From Magnetococcus marinus MC-1 (GTDB lineage: Bacteria; Pseudomonadota; Magnetococcia; Magnetococcales; Magnetococcaceae): a stretch of 64,000 bases of DNA. The notes under the pieces are model-generated. The model did not search any database and was not told the DNA's origin. It was given only the letters and a program-made list of their open reading frames with translations. Position numbers and translations under genes: made by a program. The stretch covers positions 3,253,501-3,317,500 of the forward strand of contig NC_008576.1 of NCBI RefSeq assembly GCF_000014865.1. The letters run 5' to 3'. Shown one piece after another: positions 26,123 through 34,570 of this stretch. Each line of letters opens with the position of its first letter. The first letter of the stretch is position 1.

Positions 26123-27607
26123 TTACTCTTTCAGATCTACCAACTCCTTATCACTCTGCTTGCTGTCCCGTGATACTCCCGACCGGGAAGTACGCCGTGA
26201 GTCAGAGTCAAACACAAGCCCCAGTTCATCGGCACGCTTGTTATCGGCTACGATCTCCCGGTCGATCTCTTCGATGTCATAGCCGTAGGTAGAGACTGCT
26301 TCAGCCCGACTGAGCAGACCAGCCCGGATCGCCCAGATGATGGAGTTCATCTCTTTTTGTGGATCCACCCAGGTCCACCCTTGAGGTATCCACTTCACCG
26401 CCAGATATTCACGGCGGCGTTTGCTGTACTCGGGAAGCTGCAAAGCACCCGACAAAACAGCCTGATCCATCCACCGTTCCCATACAGGGCGGCAAAGCTG
26501 ATGGATCAAGACCATGCGCTGGATCTGTTCCATGCGGCGGCGAAACTCCACCATGCCAGCACGGATGGAGGAGTAGTTCACCCCAGTGAGGTCGCCGGTG
26601 AGTTGCTCATAAGTCAGCCCAAGCCCTACAGCCACAGCGCGGAGTTGGGTGCGCATGAACTCCCCGTATTGACCGCCCACGTCTGCCGGATCGGAAAACT
26701 TTACATCCTCACCGGGTAGCAGGACCTGCATGGTGCCGGGAGCCCAGGTGACGGGGACGGCCCCCTGTTCATCCGGGTCCTGTCCATCCTCACCGCCAAC
26801 GCCCAACTCGGGGTCAGGTTTGGTGATGAAGCCGGCGATGAGCGCGGCGGTCTTTTTCCGCACCAGCTCCGCATCGTCGTACTGATCCAACTCATGGAGG
26901 CGGACCAACGCCTGAGCCATCCAGGGTTCTCCTCTTAGCTGACCGGGGCGCAGAGGTTTGAAAATGTGACACACTTCTGAGCCTGGCACCCGGACTACAT
27001 CCCCCGCTTTGAACAGCATGGGCTGTTCACCGGGGTGTTCCCGAAACAGATGGTAGGCGACCCGGCGACCGATCTTGTCAAACTCAATCCCAGCCCTTAC
27101 CCGATGCCCGTTGGGTAGATCCCGGCTGTCACTGGCAGGGAGATGTTCGGGCTCCAATACCTGGAGTTGAAGGGGGACTAACAAGCCATCACGGGCATCC
27201 CGATTGCGCAGCCGTACCAGCACCTCGCCCCCCTCGATCATAGCGCGGGCAATCAAAGCCTGAAGGCCATAGAAGCCCAGCATGCCGTGGGCATCGGCCT
27301 CTTTTGTCCAGGCCAGCCATAAAGACTGAATCTGGGCTTTGATCTGGGGGTCTTTTACCGTGGATTGGGGCTTGATACCGGTACCCACAAGGTTCCCAAC
27401 CAGAGAGTCTACAGCGTTGGATGCCCAGGCATTACGGCGCACCAAGTCTCGTGAGCGTGCACGCATGAGGGTGGCATCGCGAAACAGCAGGGCATTGATC
27501 CCGGCCTCTTCCGGCTGCCAGTTACCCAGCCGCCGACCAGATGCGGCCCCTTCATATCCTGCCCGGCGTTTGGGAGGACCACCAAACAGACGCTTAAACA
27601 GCTTCAT
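26123..27607 (-). CDS. Portal protein, lambda gpB type
   Basis: 494 residues, with a lambda-type portal core: RDLVRRNAWASNAVDSLVGNLVGTGI near 55-80 and later RAVAVGLGLTYEQLTGDLTGVNYSSIRAGMVEF, both hallmark segments of PF05136. Forms the dodecameric DNA-entry ring. Its stop is six bases from the end of the toxin remnant read from the other strand, and its start overlaps the gpW stop by one base (TAATG-like coupling). Confidence 0.93.
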   Translation of the reverse strand: MKLFKRLFGGPPKRRAGYEGAASGRRLGNWQPEEAGINALLFRDATLMRARSRDLVRRNAWASNAVDSLVGNLVGTGIKPQSTVKDPQIKAQIQSLWLAWTKEADAHGMLGFYGLQALIARAMIEGGEVLVRLRNRDARDGLLVPLQLQVLEPEHLPASDSRDLPNGHRVRAGIEFDKIGRRVAYHLFREHPGEQPMLFKAGDVVRVPGSEVCHIFKPLRPGQLRGEPWMAQALVRLHELDQYDDAELVRKKTAALIAGFITKPDPELGVGGEDGQDPDEQGAVPVTWAPGTMQVLLPGEDVKFSDPADVGGQYGEFMRTQLRAVAVGLGLTYEQLTGDLTGVNYSSIRAGMVEFRRRMEQIQRMVLIHQLCRPVWERWMDQAVLSGALQLPEYSKRRREYLAVKWIPQGWTWVDPQKEMNSIIWAIRAGLLSRAEAVSTYGYDIEEIDREIVADNKRADELGLVFDSDSRRTSRSGVSRDSKQSDKELVDLKE

Positions 27608-27822
27608 TAGAGATCCTTATTGCTGCGCACGCGCAGGTGTCGGGCGACACGACGGTTGCCACCATTACGGGCTATTTCTCGGTCCAATAGATCCAACGCT
27701 TCACGGGCTTGGCTGAGGTCATACTGTACGGTCTTATCCCCATGGCTGACGCGAGTTTGAAGAGATTCCAAACGCTCCAGGAGTTTATCTCTTCGGACTT
27801 GTAATTCGGATACTGTGGCCAT
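27607..27822 (-). CDS. gpW-like head completion protein
   Basis: 71 residues from the ATG at 27822 (MATVSELQVRRDKLLERLESLQ), which has GGAGG seven bases upstream; two earlier in-frame ATGs are worse placed. The helical start and the segment KTVQYDLSQAREALDLLDREIA are diagnostic for gpW/gp6-like head completion proteins that plug the portal after packaging. Lies between terminase and portal, as in lambda (A-W-B). Confidence 0.88.
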   Translation of the reverse strand: MATVSELQVRRDKLLERLESLQTRVSHGDKTVQYDLSQAREALDLLDREIARNGGNRRVARHLRVRSNKDL

Positions 27823-27884
27823 GGACATACCTCCAGTCAAAGGGCATTCTGGTTTCGTTGACCATCCAGCAAGGGAATGCTCTC

Positions 27885-28139
27885 ATGAACGTTGCGGCCC
27901 GACATATACGAGAGGGAATGATCCAAGCCATTTCCACTCAAATTGAAACCAACGATCCCGCCATCTCACGGACCACCTTTGAGCGGCTGCAGAAAAGCGG
28001 TTTTGATGCAGATGAAGCCAAACGCCTCATGGCCAGCGTACTGGCTCATGAGATGTTCATGATCAACCAGCACAATCAGCCTTACGATTCGAATCGTCAC
28101 GCTGCATTGATGGGCCAATTACCTCGCCTCCCGGGGTAA
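27885..28139 (+). CDS. Small plus-strand protein inside the head operon, unknown
   Basis: 84 residues, ATG at 27885 with AAGGGA in front; a TTG 27 bases upstream is possible but lacks support. The product (MNVAARHIREGMIQAIS..) is helical, with FERLQKSGFDADEAKRLMASVLAHEMFMI. Lies opposite to the head genes between gpW and the large terminase, ending one base before the terminase stop. No family recognised; probably a small cargo gene. Confidence 0.6.
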   Translation: MNVAARHIREGMIQAISTQIETNDPAISRTTFERLQKSGFDADEAKRLMASVLAHEMFMINQHNQPYDSNRHAALMGQLPRLPG

Positions 28140-29996
28140 TCACATCCAACTCGATTGAATGACCCGTCGTTTCGGTTTGATGCGTTTGGGTTGTGAGGCA
28201 CCCGACTCGGCTATGGCATCCTTCAACGGGTGTTCCGCAAGCTTTTCAACATCCCGGTTCAGTCGAAAGCCCATGGCAATCAGCCCCTGCAGAGCGGCCA
28301 TGGCATAGACACGACAATCCAACGCCTCGTTGCGATCCGAATCCCGCTTCTTCCACTCCCGAATGGGGCGGCCCTTGTGATAACGGGTCACCACCGATTC
28401 AGCGGTGAGTTGTTTGAAGTAGTCCCCATCCCGTTGCATGGGAAAGTGCAGAAAGCCCGGTCCTGGCTCTTCAATGCGTAGACGGGAGAGGATCGCCTCT
28501 TTACAGGCATCCACACCCAAAATGAAAAGCGGCACCTTCCCCTTATTCTTAGTGGAGGGCTTACGGGGCCAAATGGGCACTCCCTGACCACCACGCCCCT
28601 TGATAGCCCAGATCCTTCGGCCCTGCCTGGATCGGCAGAAGGCATAGGACTTCAGGGTATGGTGACCACCGGTATCGATAGCGGCGGCCCGGATGGTCAT
28701 ATCTGGCAACTGCCGACTGTGACCAAGGGGGTGACGGAGCAGGTTGTCCAGATCTTCCCATACAGCTGGGGATGAGGGATCACCCCACAATACCCGATAG
28801 TCGATGGACCAGGACTCTTCATCCCGGCCCCAGCCTACGATTTCAATTTCAAGACGATCATCCTGCACATCCACACCAGCTGTGAGCACAGCCACATCAG
28901 CAGGGAGCAGTGCACCCCACGCCTCTCGACGCTCCATGAGCCCTTCGCCATCAACACGATCCGCATCCTCTTCCCAGGTTTCACCCAGCTTGGTGTTGAT
29001 CCATACTTTCAAACGGGGCGGATCCTTGTGCACCAGACCATGCTCCACCGCAATGTCCCCCCAGGAGGTCCAACCATGGGGGCTATAGAGGGAGGAGAGG
29101 TGAAAACCAGCAGTTTTCCCATCCCCTGCTGCCGCCGCTCGCCAGACACCATTTTCCAGCATCCAGCCCTTTTGATGATCCGCCAGCTGTGATTCACAGT
29201 GTGGACAGAGGTAATACGCCGCTTTTCGCTCACCATGAGGCCATTTCACCTGGGCCCATGTCAGCACCTGGAATTCACCACACTCTGGGCAGGGTACCCA
29301 GAACTGACGCTGATCGCTCTCGGCATAGGCCGCTTCAATGCGGCTGAATCCTTTGATGGTGGGTGTGCTGGTGAGCAGCACCTTGCGGTTGGAGAAGTTC
29401 GCCGTGCGCTGAATGGCCAGCGCCACCGGATCCCCTTCGCCATCGGCATCACCCGGAAAGCGATCCACCTCATCCATAAACAGGTAACGGATGGGCGCGG
29501 AAGAGAGCCCAACCGCGCTGTTGGCTCCGGTCATCAAAAGGATGCCGCCAGGGAACTCCTTGGAGAGCACCGTGTTTCCGGAATCTCTGGATCGGGCCGG
29601 TTTCACCCGCTCCCGGATCTCAGAGCTGGATTCGATGAGCGGTCCCACCCGCTGTTTGGAGTAGCGTTTGGCCATCTCCACCGTGGGCTGAACCATCAAC
29701 ATGGGCCCTGGTGCGTGGTGGATCACATACCCCACCCAGTTCAGGCCACACTCGGTTTTGCCCAGCTGACTGCCAAACATCGCCACCACCCGCTCAATGG
29801 GGGAACTGGGTGAAAGAGAGTCCATCACCTCCTGCAAATAGGGGGTGCGATCGGTACGCCAAGGGCCGGGTTCCCCCGAGGCCACGGATGACAGCATACG
29901 GTGCTCATCGGCCCATTCAGAGACCGTCAGACGCGGATCGGGCATCAGCCCCTGAAGGAATGCATCTTCGTAAATCTGCGCTGCGGACAAGGCCAT
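28140..29996 (-). CDS. terL: Terminase large subunit, GpA type
   Basis: 618 residues. The lambda GpA pattern is clear: P-loop-like SQLGKTECGLN near 91-101 in the ATPase half, LFMDEVDRFPGDADGEGD as Walker B and sensor segment, FWVPCPECGEFQVLTW zinc-finger-like motif, and a nuclease half with DVQDDRLEIEIVGWG and the C-terminal EALDCRVYAMAALQ. It cuts and packages phage DNA through the portal. It is the first gene of the minus-strand head operon, with a plus-strand gene set divergent from it. Confidence 0.95.
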   Translation of the reverse strand: MALSAAQIYEDAFLQGLMPDPRLTVSEWADEHRMLSSVASGEPGPWRTDRTPYLQEVMDSLSPSSPIERVVAMFGSQLGKTECGLNWVGYVIHHAPGPMLMVQPTVEMAKRYSKQRVGPLIESSSEIRERVKPARSRDSGNTVLSKEFPGGILLMTGANSAVGLSSAPIRYLFMDEVDRFPGDADGEGDPVALAIQRTANFSNRKVLLTSTPTIKGFSRIEAAYAESDQRQFWVPCPECGEFQVLTWAQVKWPHGERKAAYYLCPHCESQLADHQKGWMLENGVWRAAAAGDGKTAGFHLSSLYSPHGWTSWGDIAVEHGLVHKDPPRLKVWINTKLGETWEEDADRVDGEGLMERREAWGALLPADVAVLTAGVDVQDDRLEIEIVGWGRDEESWSIDYRVLWGDPSSPAVWEDLDNLLRHPLGHSRQLPDMTIRAAAIDTGGHHTLKSYAFCRSRQGRRIWAIKGRGGQGVPIWPRKPSTKNKGKVPLFILGVDACKEAILSRLRIEEPGPGFLHFPMQRDGDYFKQLTAESVVTRYHKGRPIREWKKRDSDRNEALDCRVYAMAALQGLIAMGFRLNRDVEKLAEHPLKDAIAESGASQPKRIKPKRRVIQSSWM

Positions 29997-30090
29997 CTTA
30001 TTTGTTGAAATTACATCATTTTTACCTGGATAGAGACGTCGATGGTATGGCTATATAGATCCAACGAAGCAAACGTCCAGGAGCTTGAAA

Positions 30091-30288
30091 ATGAACGAGA
30101 AACTGAACCAGGAACAACGCCTTGAAGCCTTCGCCAAAGAGCTGGCAGAACTCACCCGCAAGTATGGAGTCGCCCTCAGCGTCACCGGCGGAGTGATCAT
30201 CGACCAGCCAGAGGCTTTTGAAGGGATCGAATACTTCACCGGTAACGACGGGGACCTGCTGCCCCACATTGGCGACAACTGGCTTTGA
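30091..30288 (+). CDS. Small plus-strand protein, unknown (65 aa)
   Basis: ATG at 30091 with CAGGAG seven bases before; an upstream TTG is less likely. Product: MNEKLNQEQRLEAFAKELAELTRKYG, then VALSVTGGVIIDQPE and a GNDGDLLPHIGDNW end. A helical start and a short beta end; no family known. First of four plus-strand genes in tandem, divergent from the terminase. Confidence 0.6.
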   Translation: MNEKLNQEQRLEAFAKELAELTRKYGVALSVTGGVIIDQPEAFEGIEYFTGNDGDLLPHIGDNWL

Positions 30289-30314
30289 GACCAACCTCAC
30301 AACGGAGAACGAAC

Positions 30315-30698
30315 ATGACCATCCAACTGAGCCCGACCCAACGGACCATCCTTAAGACCGCTGCCAACCGGGACAATCTCCAGATCATGCCTCTACCTAC
30401 CAACAATCCAAGCTGGGGATTCTGGGGGACATCCAGACATAACGGCTATGACCAAGAGATGACTTGGCTGGCCGCCAGCCACTTCTTTGCAAACAGCTAC
30501 AATCTCGATGCACAGGATACCAGAGACCTTCTGGACAGCGTTTTCGGACGCCACCTTGCCGATGACCTAAGCTTCATTGAGGGCGGGCCAACTACCCCTG
30601 AAGCCATTACCGACCATCTGGCCAAGAGAATGGCAAACAGAAGCTATAAAAGCTGGATTGACGACGCCGTGCATGCGATCCAGCACCCCACTCGATGA
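30315..30698 (+). CDS. Plus-strand protein with TIQLSPTQRTILKTAA start, unknown (127 aa)
   Basis: The start LSPTQRTILKTAANRDN is nearly the same as LTHTQQTILKAAAQRPD in the next gene, so the two are likely derived from one ancestor or share a DNA-binding N-terminal helix. The rest, NGYDQEMTWLAASHFFANSYN and RMANRSYKSWIDDAVHAIQ, is not recognised. ATG with GGAGAACGA upstream. Part of the plus-strand tandem set. Confidence 0.62.
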   Translation: MTIQLSPTQRTILKTAANRDNLQIMPLPTNNPSWGFWGTSRHNGYDQEMTWLAASHFFANSYNLDAQDTRDLLDSVFGRHLADDLSFIEGGPTTPEAITDHLAKRMANRSYKSWIDDAVHAIQHPTR

Positions 30699-30750
30699 GA
30701 AGAAGTGGTCTTCAGCGACAAACCAGGCCAAAACAAACAGGAGAAGAGAG

Positions 30751-31452
30751 ATGATTAACCTCACTCATACTCAACAGACCATTCTTAAAGCCGCTGCCCA
30801 GCGCCCAGACGGGTCGATCAACCCTTTACCAGAACGGATCAAAGGGGGCGCATCGGTAAAGGTGATCAACGCCCTTGAAGCCAAAGGCTTGATCGAGAAC
30901 GTAAGCATCAACCCACCCTACCCCAACTGGGTCCTTACCAGCGCCGCATACCAAGTTATTGGCCAGGAGCCTCCTGCCCTACCTCCCGTCGAGAACCAGA
31001 TCATCGACACCATGACTGAGGAAACAGCAGGAGAGAAGCCCGAGGAAACAGAGACCCCGGATGATCCTGAGGCTGGGATTTTCAGCAGGATCGCCCTGGA
31101 TCACCTTTTTATTGACACGCTCGAGACCAGAAACTCTGACAGCCTCGACTTCCATAACGTCAGCTTCTGGGGCGTCCAGAGCGCCTTGGAAGCGGCCTTC
31201 CAGGCTGGAATTGAAGCAGCACAACGCAAAACGCCCCGATCCAGAGGGACCAGGGCGAATTCCAAGCAGGCCACCATGATCGAGATGATGAAGCGCCCCC
31301 AAGGAGCTACCTTGGATCAAATCACTGAAGAGACTGGATGGGGTTCCAACACAATTAGGGGCGCGATCTCCGGCACTCTGAAGAAAAAGCTGGGGCTCAA
31401 CGTCACCCGCGCAAAGGTCGATGGAATCACCACCTACCGCATCACGGAATAA
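30751..31452 (+). CDS. DUF3489-type protein
   Basis: 233 residues from the ATG at 30751, which follows AGGAGAAGAG. N-terminal helix-turn-helix-like part (LTHTQQTILKAAAQ; VKVINALEAKGLIENVS), an acidic linker (EETAGEKPEETETPDDPE), and a C-terminal winged domain SKQATMIEMMKRPQGATLDQITEETGW with SNTIRGAISGTLKKKLGL. The last is the DUF3489 signature, common in proteins near phage and integrative-element genes. Likely DNA-binding; role unknown. Confidence 0.78.
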   Translation: MINLTHTQQTILKAAAQRPDGSINPLPERIKGGASVKVINALEAKGLIENVSINPPYPNWVLTSAAYQVIGQEPPALPPVENQIIDTMTEETAGEKPEETETPDDPEAGIFSRIALDHLFIDTLETRNSDSLDFHNVSFWGVQSALEAAFQAGIEAAQRKTPRSRGTRANSKQATMIEMMKRPQGATLDQITEETGWGSNTIRGAISGTLKKKLGLNVTRAKVDGITTYRITE

Positions 31453-31551
31453 CGACGATTAACCGACTGATTTTGCTCTGTTTAAGTTGATGATAGCTGC
31501 GATTAGAGCGATAGTGTAATCCAAGAGAAAACAACAACTTGGAGAAGCACC

Positions 31552-31740
31552 ATGACTAAAATTGACACCATCCACGCCAAAGTGAACGCCACCATGCGAG
31601 AGGTTGAAGACAACTCAGAGATTCCTGAGAAGCTGGCCGCCCTGACCAAGCAGATCTTGGAGATCCACCGCCGCAACGGAGACCTTGGCTGGCTCAGCGA
31701 CATGCTTCAAGAGATTGAAGCAGAAGACGCTCAAGCCTAA
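31552..31740 (+). CDS. Small acidic helical protein, unknown (62 aa)
   Basis: MTKIDTIHAKVNATMREVED and LTKQILEIHRRNGDLGWLSDML; two helices with acidic tail. ATG follows GGAGAAGCACC. Last of the plus-strand tandem genes; the 100-base gap in front contains no clear promoter. No family recognised. Confidence 0.6.
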   Translation: MTKIDTIHAKVNATMREVEDNSEIPEKLAALTKQILEIHRRNGDLGWLSDMLQEIEAEDAQA

Positions 31741-31773
31741 ATCACGATCACCACCAACCAGAGCCAACCCGGA

Positions 31774-33132
31774 TCAGCCGGGCGGTTCTGCTTCCAGATC
31801 AATACCCCGTTCCAAGGCTACATCCTCAAAACTTTTCCCGCCGGAACCATCCAAATAAACAATCTTCCCCGTGGCTTGAATGAATCGCTTTACCGCCACA
31901 TCCACATAGACCGGTGAGATCTCCATGGCATGCACCCGCCGCCCTGTCATCTCCCCGGCCATGATCTGGGAACCAGATCCGCTGAAGGGCTCGTAGCAGA
32001 GGCCGCCTCGTTCCACATGCTGACGCATGGGAATGGCGAAACAGTCCAGTGGTTTGGGCGTGGGATGGTCAGGTCGCTCCTCACCGGAGAGCCCACGAAT
32101 GTCCCAGACGGTGGAAAGGAACTCGGCGCCGTTGATCTTGGGCGGCATGTTGCCCTTGATCCAGCCCATCAAGCAGGGCTCGTGCTTCCACAGGTACTTG
32201 GAGCGGGTGAGGACACCTTTCTCCTTGTTCCAGATGATCTGCTGGTGCTGAAAGGCCCCCATTTTTTCCCATACCGCTTCCAGCATCGCCTGCCGTTTGG
32301 AGGCATGCCAGCAGTACCAAGCCGCGTTGGGCTCAATGGCATGGTCGATAGCGGAACGGATAAACCCCTCATAGAGCTCAGGCCCTTGGGAGGAGTCATC
32401 CCAAGTCACGCCGTAGCTATCCGACCAGTCCTTATTGAGGGATTCCCGCTTACGGCTCTCTTTGGAACCGGGATGATTGGTACCATCGTAATCCACCAGA
32501 TAGGGAGGATCCGTGGCGAAGAGGATGGCCCGCTCACCGTTCATCAACCGAATCACATCCTCGGGATTGAGGCTGCTACCGCATAGGAGGCGATGCTCCC
32601 CAAGGATCCACAGATCACCGGTTTTGGAAACTGGGTTGGCTGGAGGCTCAGGAACCACCTCATCGGCCCCCGCAGCAGTCCCACTGCCATCACCATCCAT
32701 ATCATCTGCAAAGCCGTCCAGCAGGTCCCGCATCTCTTCATCGGTGAATCCCACCAGGGAGAGATTGAATTCATCCTCCTGAAGCCGAGCAAGCTCTGCC
32801 GCCAGGATCGACTCATCCCAGCCACCATCCAGCGCCAGCCTATTGTCCGCCAGGATATAGGCACGGCGCTGAGCATCGGAGAGATGGTCCAGAACCACCA
32901 CCGGCACCTGTGTCAGGCCAATGCGCTGGGCGGCAGAGAGACGGCAGTGACCGGCAATGATGCCATCCTTACCGTCCACCAGGATGGGGTTGGTAAAGCC
33001 AAACTCCACCATGCTGGCCGCCACTTTGGCGACCTGCTCATCACTGTGGGTACGGGCGTTGCCCGCATAGGGCAACAGCCGATCCGTTGGCCACAGTTCA
33101 ATCCGTTCGGCCATGGCAGGGATCTCATTCAT
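31774..33132 (-). CDS. ParB-like/DNA (N4/N6) methyltransferase
   Basis: 452 residues. Residues 1-130 are a ParB/Srx-like domain (PTDRLLPYAGNARTHSDEQV, GIIAGHCRLSAAQRIG). A methylase domain follows, with ATDPPYLVDYDG (DPPY at 208-211) and a later FSGSGSQIMAGEMTGRRVHAMEISPVYVDVAVKRF SAM motif I. The order DPPY first puts it in the beta class. Such fusions are frequent just upstream of terminase genes and modify phage DNA against host restriction. Its target is unknown. The gene overlaps the small terminase gene by eight bases. Confidence 0.9.
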   Translation of the reverse strand: MNEIPAMAERIELWPTDRLLPYAGNARTHSDEQVAKVAASMVEFGFTNPILVDGKDGIIAGHCRLSAAQRIGLTQVPVVVLDHLSDAQRRAYILADNRLALDGGWDESILAAELARLQEDEFNLSLVGFTDEEMRDLLDGFADDMDGDGSGTAAGADEVVPEPPANPVSKTGDLWILGEHRLLCGSSLNPEDVIRLMNGERAILFATDPPYLVDYDGTNHPGSKESRKRESLNKDWSDSYGVTWDDSSQGPELYEGFIRSAIDHAIEPNAAWYCWHASKRQAMLEAVWEKMGAFQHQQIIWNKEKGVLTRSKYLWKHEPCLMGWIKGNMPPKINGAEFLSTVWDIRGLSGEERPDHPTPKPLDCFAIPMRQHVERGGLCYEPFSGSGSQIMAGEMTGRRVHAMEISPVYVDVAVKRFIQATGKIVYLDGSGGKSFEDVALERGIDLEAEPPG

Positions 33133-33688
33133 GCTTCAATTCCTCAAGGGCTTTTCTCAGTTCCTGATCCAGCCTTTCCTCAATCGCTCCGGCATCGTTT
33201 TCAGATGCCAGCACCGAGGAGAGCCGATGGGGGATGGTAAAGAGCCGATCCCGAACCCGACGGGCCAGATTGAACGCAGTCACCTTCACCTCATCACTGC
33301 TGACCAGCTGTTCCGAGCGCTCCTCAAAATCCAGTTTGACCAAGCGGGCGCTGTAGGCCTCCCGAATGGCCCGGCTGGTCTGGTAGTCCGGTGCGCCCTG
33401 TTTCAGGGGTGGTGACGGTGGTGTTTGGGATGCGAACCTCTGGGGTTGGTTCGCAGGGGGTGCGTACCCAGGGTTCGCAGTCTGGTTTGCACTGGGGTTC
33501 GCACCCCCATTTGCAGAAATTTCGCGCTGCTGAGCGGGATTGGTATTTCGTTCCCAGGCCGCGTCTGCTTTGGCCGGATCTACCGTGCCATCCGGCTCCT
33601 TGCTAATGCGCCCGGCCTTGATCGCCTTACGTACAGCGGCATCAGAGACGCCGCGCAATTTGGCGTACTGCCGAATGGAAACGCCCAT
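33125..33688 (-). CDS. Terminase small subunit-like (Nu1-type HTH) protein
   Basis: 187 residues. It opens with MGVSIRQYAKLRGVSDAAVRKAIKAGRI, a winged-HTH start like lambda Nu1. An Ala/Gln/Pro/Asn-rich linker follows and then a helical region (AIREAYSARLVKLDFEERSEQLVSSDEVKVTAFNLARRVRDRLFTIPHR) as in small terminase subunits of GpA phages. It binds the packaging site and partners with the large subunit at 28140-29996. In lambda the two are adjacent; here the methylase and plus-strand genes separate them. Confidence 0.75.
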   Translation of the reverse strand: MGVSIRQYAKLRGVSDAAVRKAIKAGRISKEPDGTVDPAKADAAWERNTNPAQQREISANGGANPSANQTANPGYAPPANQPQRFASQTPPSPPLKQGAPDYQTSRAIREAYSARLVKLDFEERSEQLVSSDEVKVTAFNLARRVRDRLFTIPHRLSSVLASENDAGAIEERLDQELRKALEELKHE

Positions 33689-33930
33689 TGCGCTCTCATC
33701 TATTCCTCAGTGCTGTGGTGGATGGGTGCGAACCTAAGTGCGAACCGCGAACCCGTTTTTATTACTGTCGCTAGGCAACTCAAGCGCTCTCGCGGAACCC
33801 ATTGATTTTACAGCGTTCCAGGTCCCGTGCGATTTTGTCAACTATTTACTTTTCAAATACTTACAAACCATGAAAAAGTTCGTTTCCAGATCCTTTCGCC
33901 TACCAAAATAATTCAGCAAACCGCTTTCAA

Positions 33931-33959
33931 TTGCGGCTTTGAACCAACAAGAGTAATCT
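33931..33959 (+). promoter_or_regulatory. Promoter of the 6S RNA-like gene
   Basis: TTGCGG (33931-33936) and TAATCT (33954-33959) are spaced by 17 bases, a good sigma-70 pattern, and the -10 ends about seven bases before the predicted first base of the RNA. Confidence 0.65.
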
Positions 33960-33965
33960 GAAACC

Positions 33966-34153
33966 GTACCCTGCGGTGCTCGTGAGACACTGTTCCCTTG
34001 GCCCACTCTTTTGGTTCTTGGAACTGGGACTTGTTGGATGCTCTCACGCCCAGGCTGGGGAGTCTTCCCCACTGCGGGTGTGTGACCTCCACACCGGATC
34101 CACCTTGTATTCAGGGTGCCATGTGGTTCCATGTCCACGGCATCTGCGGGGGA
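33966..34153 (+). ncRNA. ssrS: 6S RNA
   Basis: The segment begins with CCCTGCGGTGC (33969-33979) and ends with GCATCTGCGGGG at 34140-34151. The two pair over 11 positions with two G-U pairs and a bulged base: the closing stem of 6S RNA. Length about 188 nt is right for 6S. An internal hairpin (TGGGGAG/TTCCCCA) makes the terminal loop. 6S RNA binds sigma-70 RNA polymerase holoenzyme by mimicking an open promoter, in stationary phase. Own promoter in front. No ygfA or zapA next to it; it lies between phage genes and an IS. Homology search would settle the call. Confidence 0.72.
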
Positions 34154-34185
34154 GTTATGAATCCATCTCCTGCCCGGAGCTATGT

Positions 34186-34570
34186 ATGTCAGTTGATCAA
34201 AAACGTCGCCAGAAAAAATTAGCTCGAAAAAAAGACAAAAGAAAAAAAATCGGTAGTAACAGTAATCTTTCGGGAATGTTCTCAGTTGCTCAACGTTTAG
34301 CCGCTTCTACCGAGTTGCCCGTTTTCGATAGTTTTGTAGCTGATACACTTTTTGACAGAGGGATAGGAAATTTAATCCTGAGTCGAAAAGTTGCTACAGG
34401 AGAATTCGCTTTTGGGTGCTATTTAATTGATATCTGGTGTCTTGGTGTAAAGAACTGTTTTTGCAATATTATTCCAGCTTTTCAATACGATGAATTCATT
34501 AAACAGGCCCGTGACCGTGAAAACATCATTCCCATCCACCCGACATGTCTTAGCAAGATTGTTAACTCAT
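34186..34570 (+). pseudogene. Conserved hypothetical gene, truncated by IS4 copy A
   Basis: From the ATG at 34186 a basic start (QKRRQKKLARKKDKRKK) is followed by LFDRGIGNLILSRKVATGEFAFGCYLIDIWCLGVKN, a motif I know from a family of uncharacterised bacterial proteins with a Lys-rich N-terminus. About 129 codons survive. The reading then enters the IS4 left end at 34571 and the C-terminus is replaced. The region on the other side of the IS does not continue the gene, so more than a simple insertion occurred. Confidence 0.65.

Noticed and set aside
33842-34138. 98-residue minus-strand ORF
   Set aside because: It lies across the 6S RNA-like gene, has no RBS or protein-like pattern, and is better explained as a shadow.
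33976-34185. Upstream part of the long plus-strand ORF ending at 34656
   Set aside because: This part overlaps the 6S RNA and has random-like composition; the conserved protein begins at the ATG at 34186. The ORF's end is IS4 sequence.
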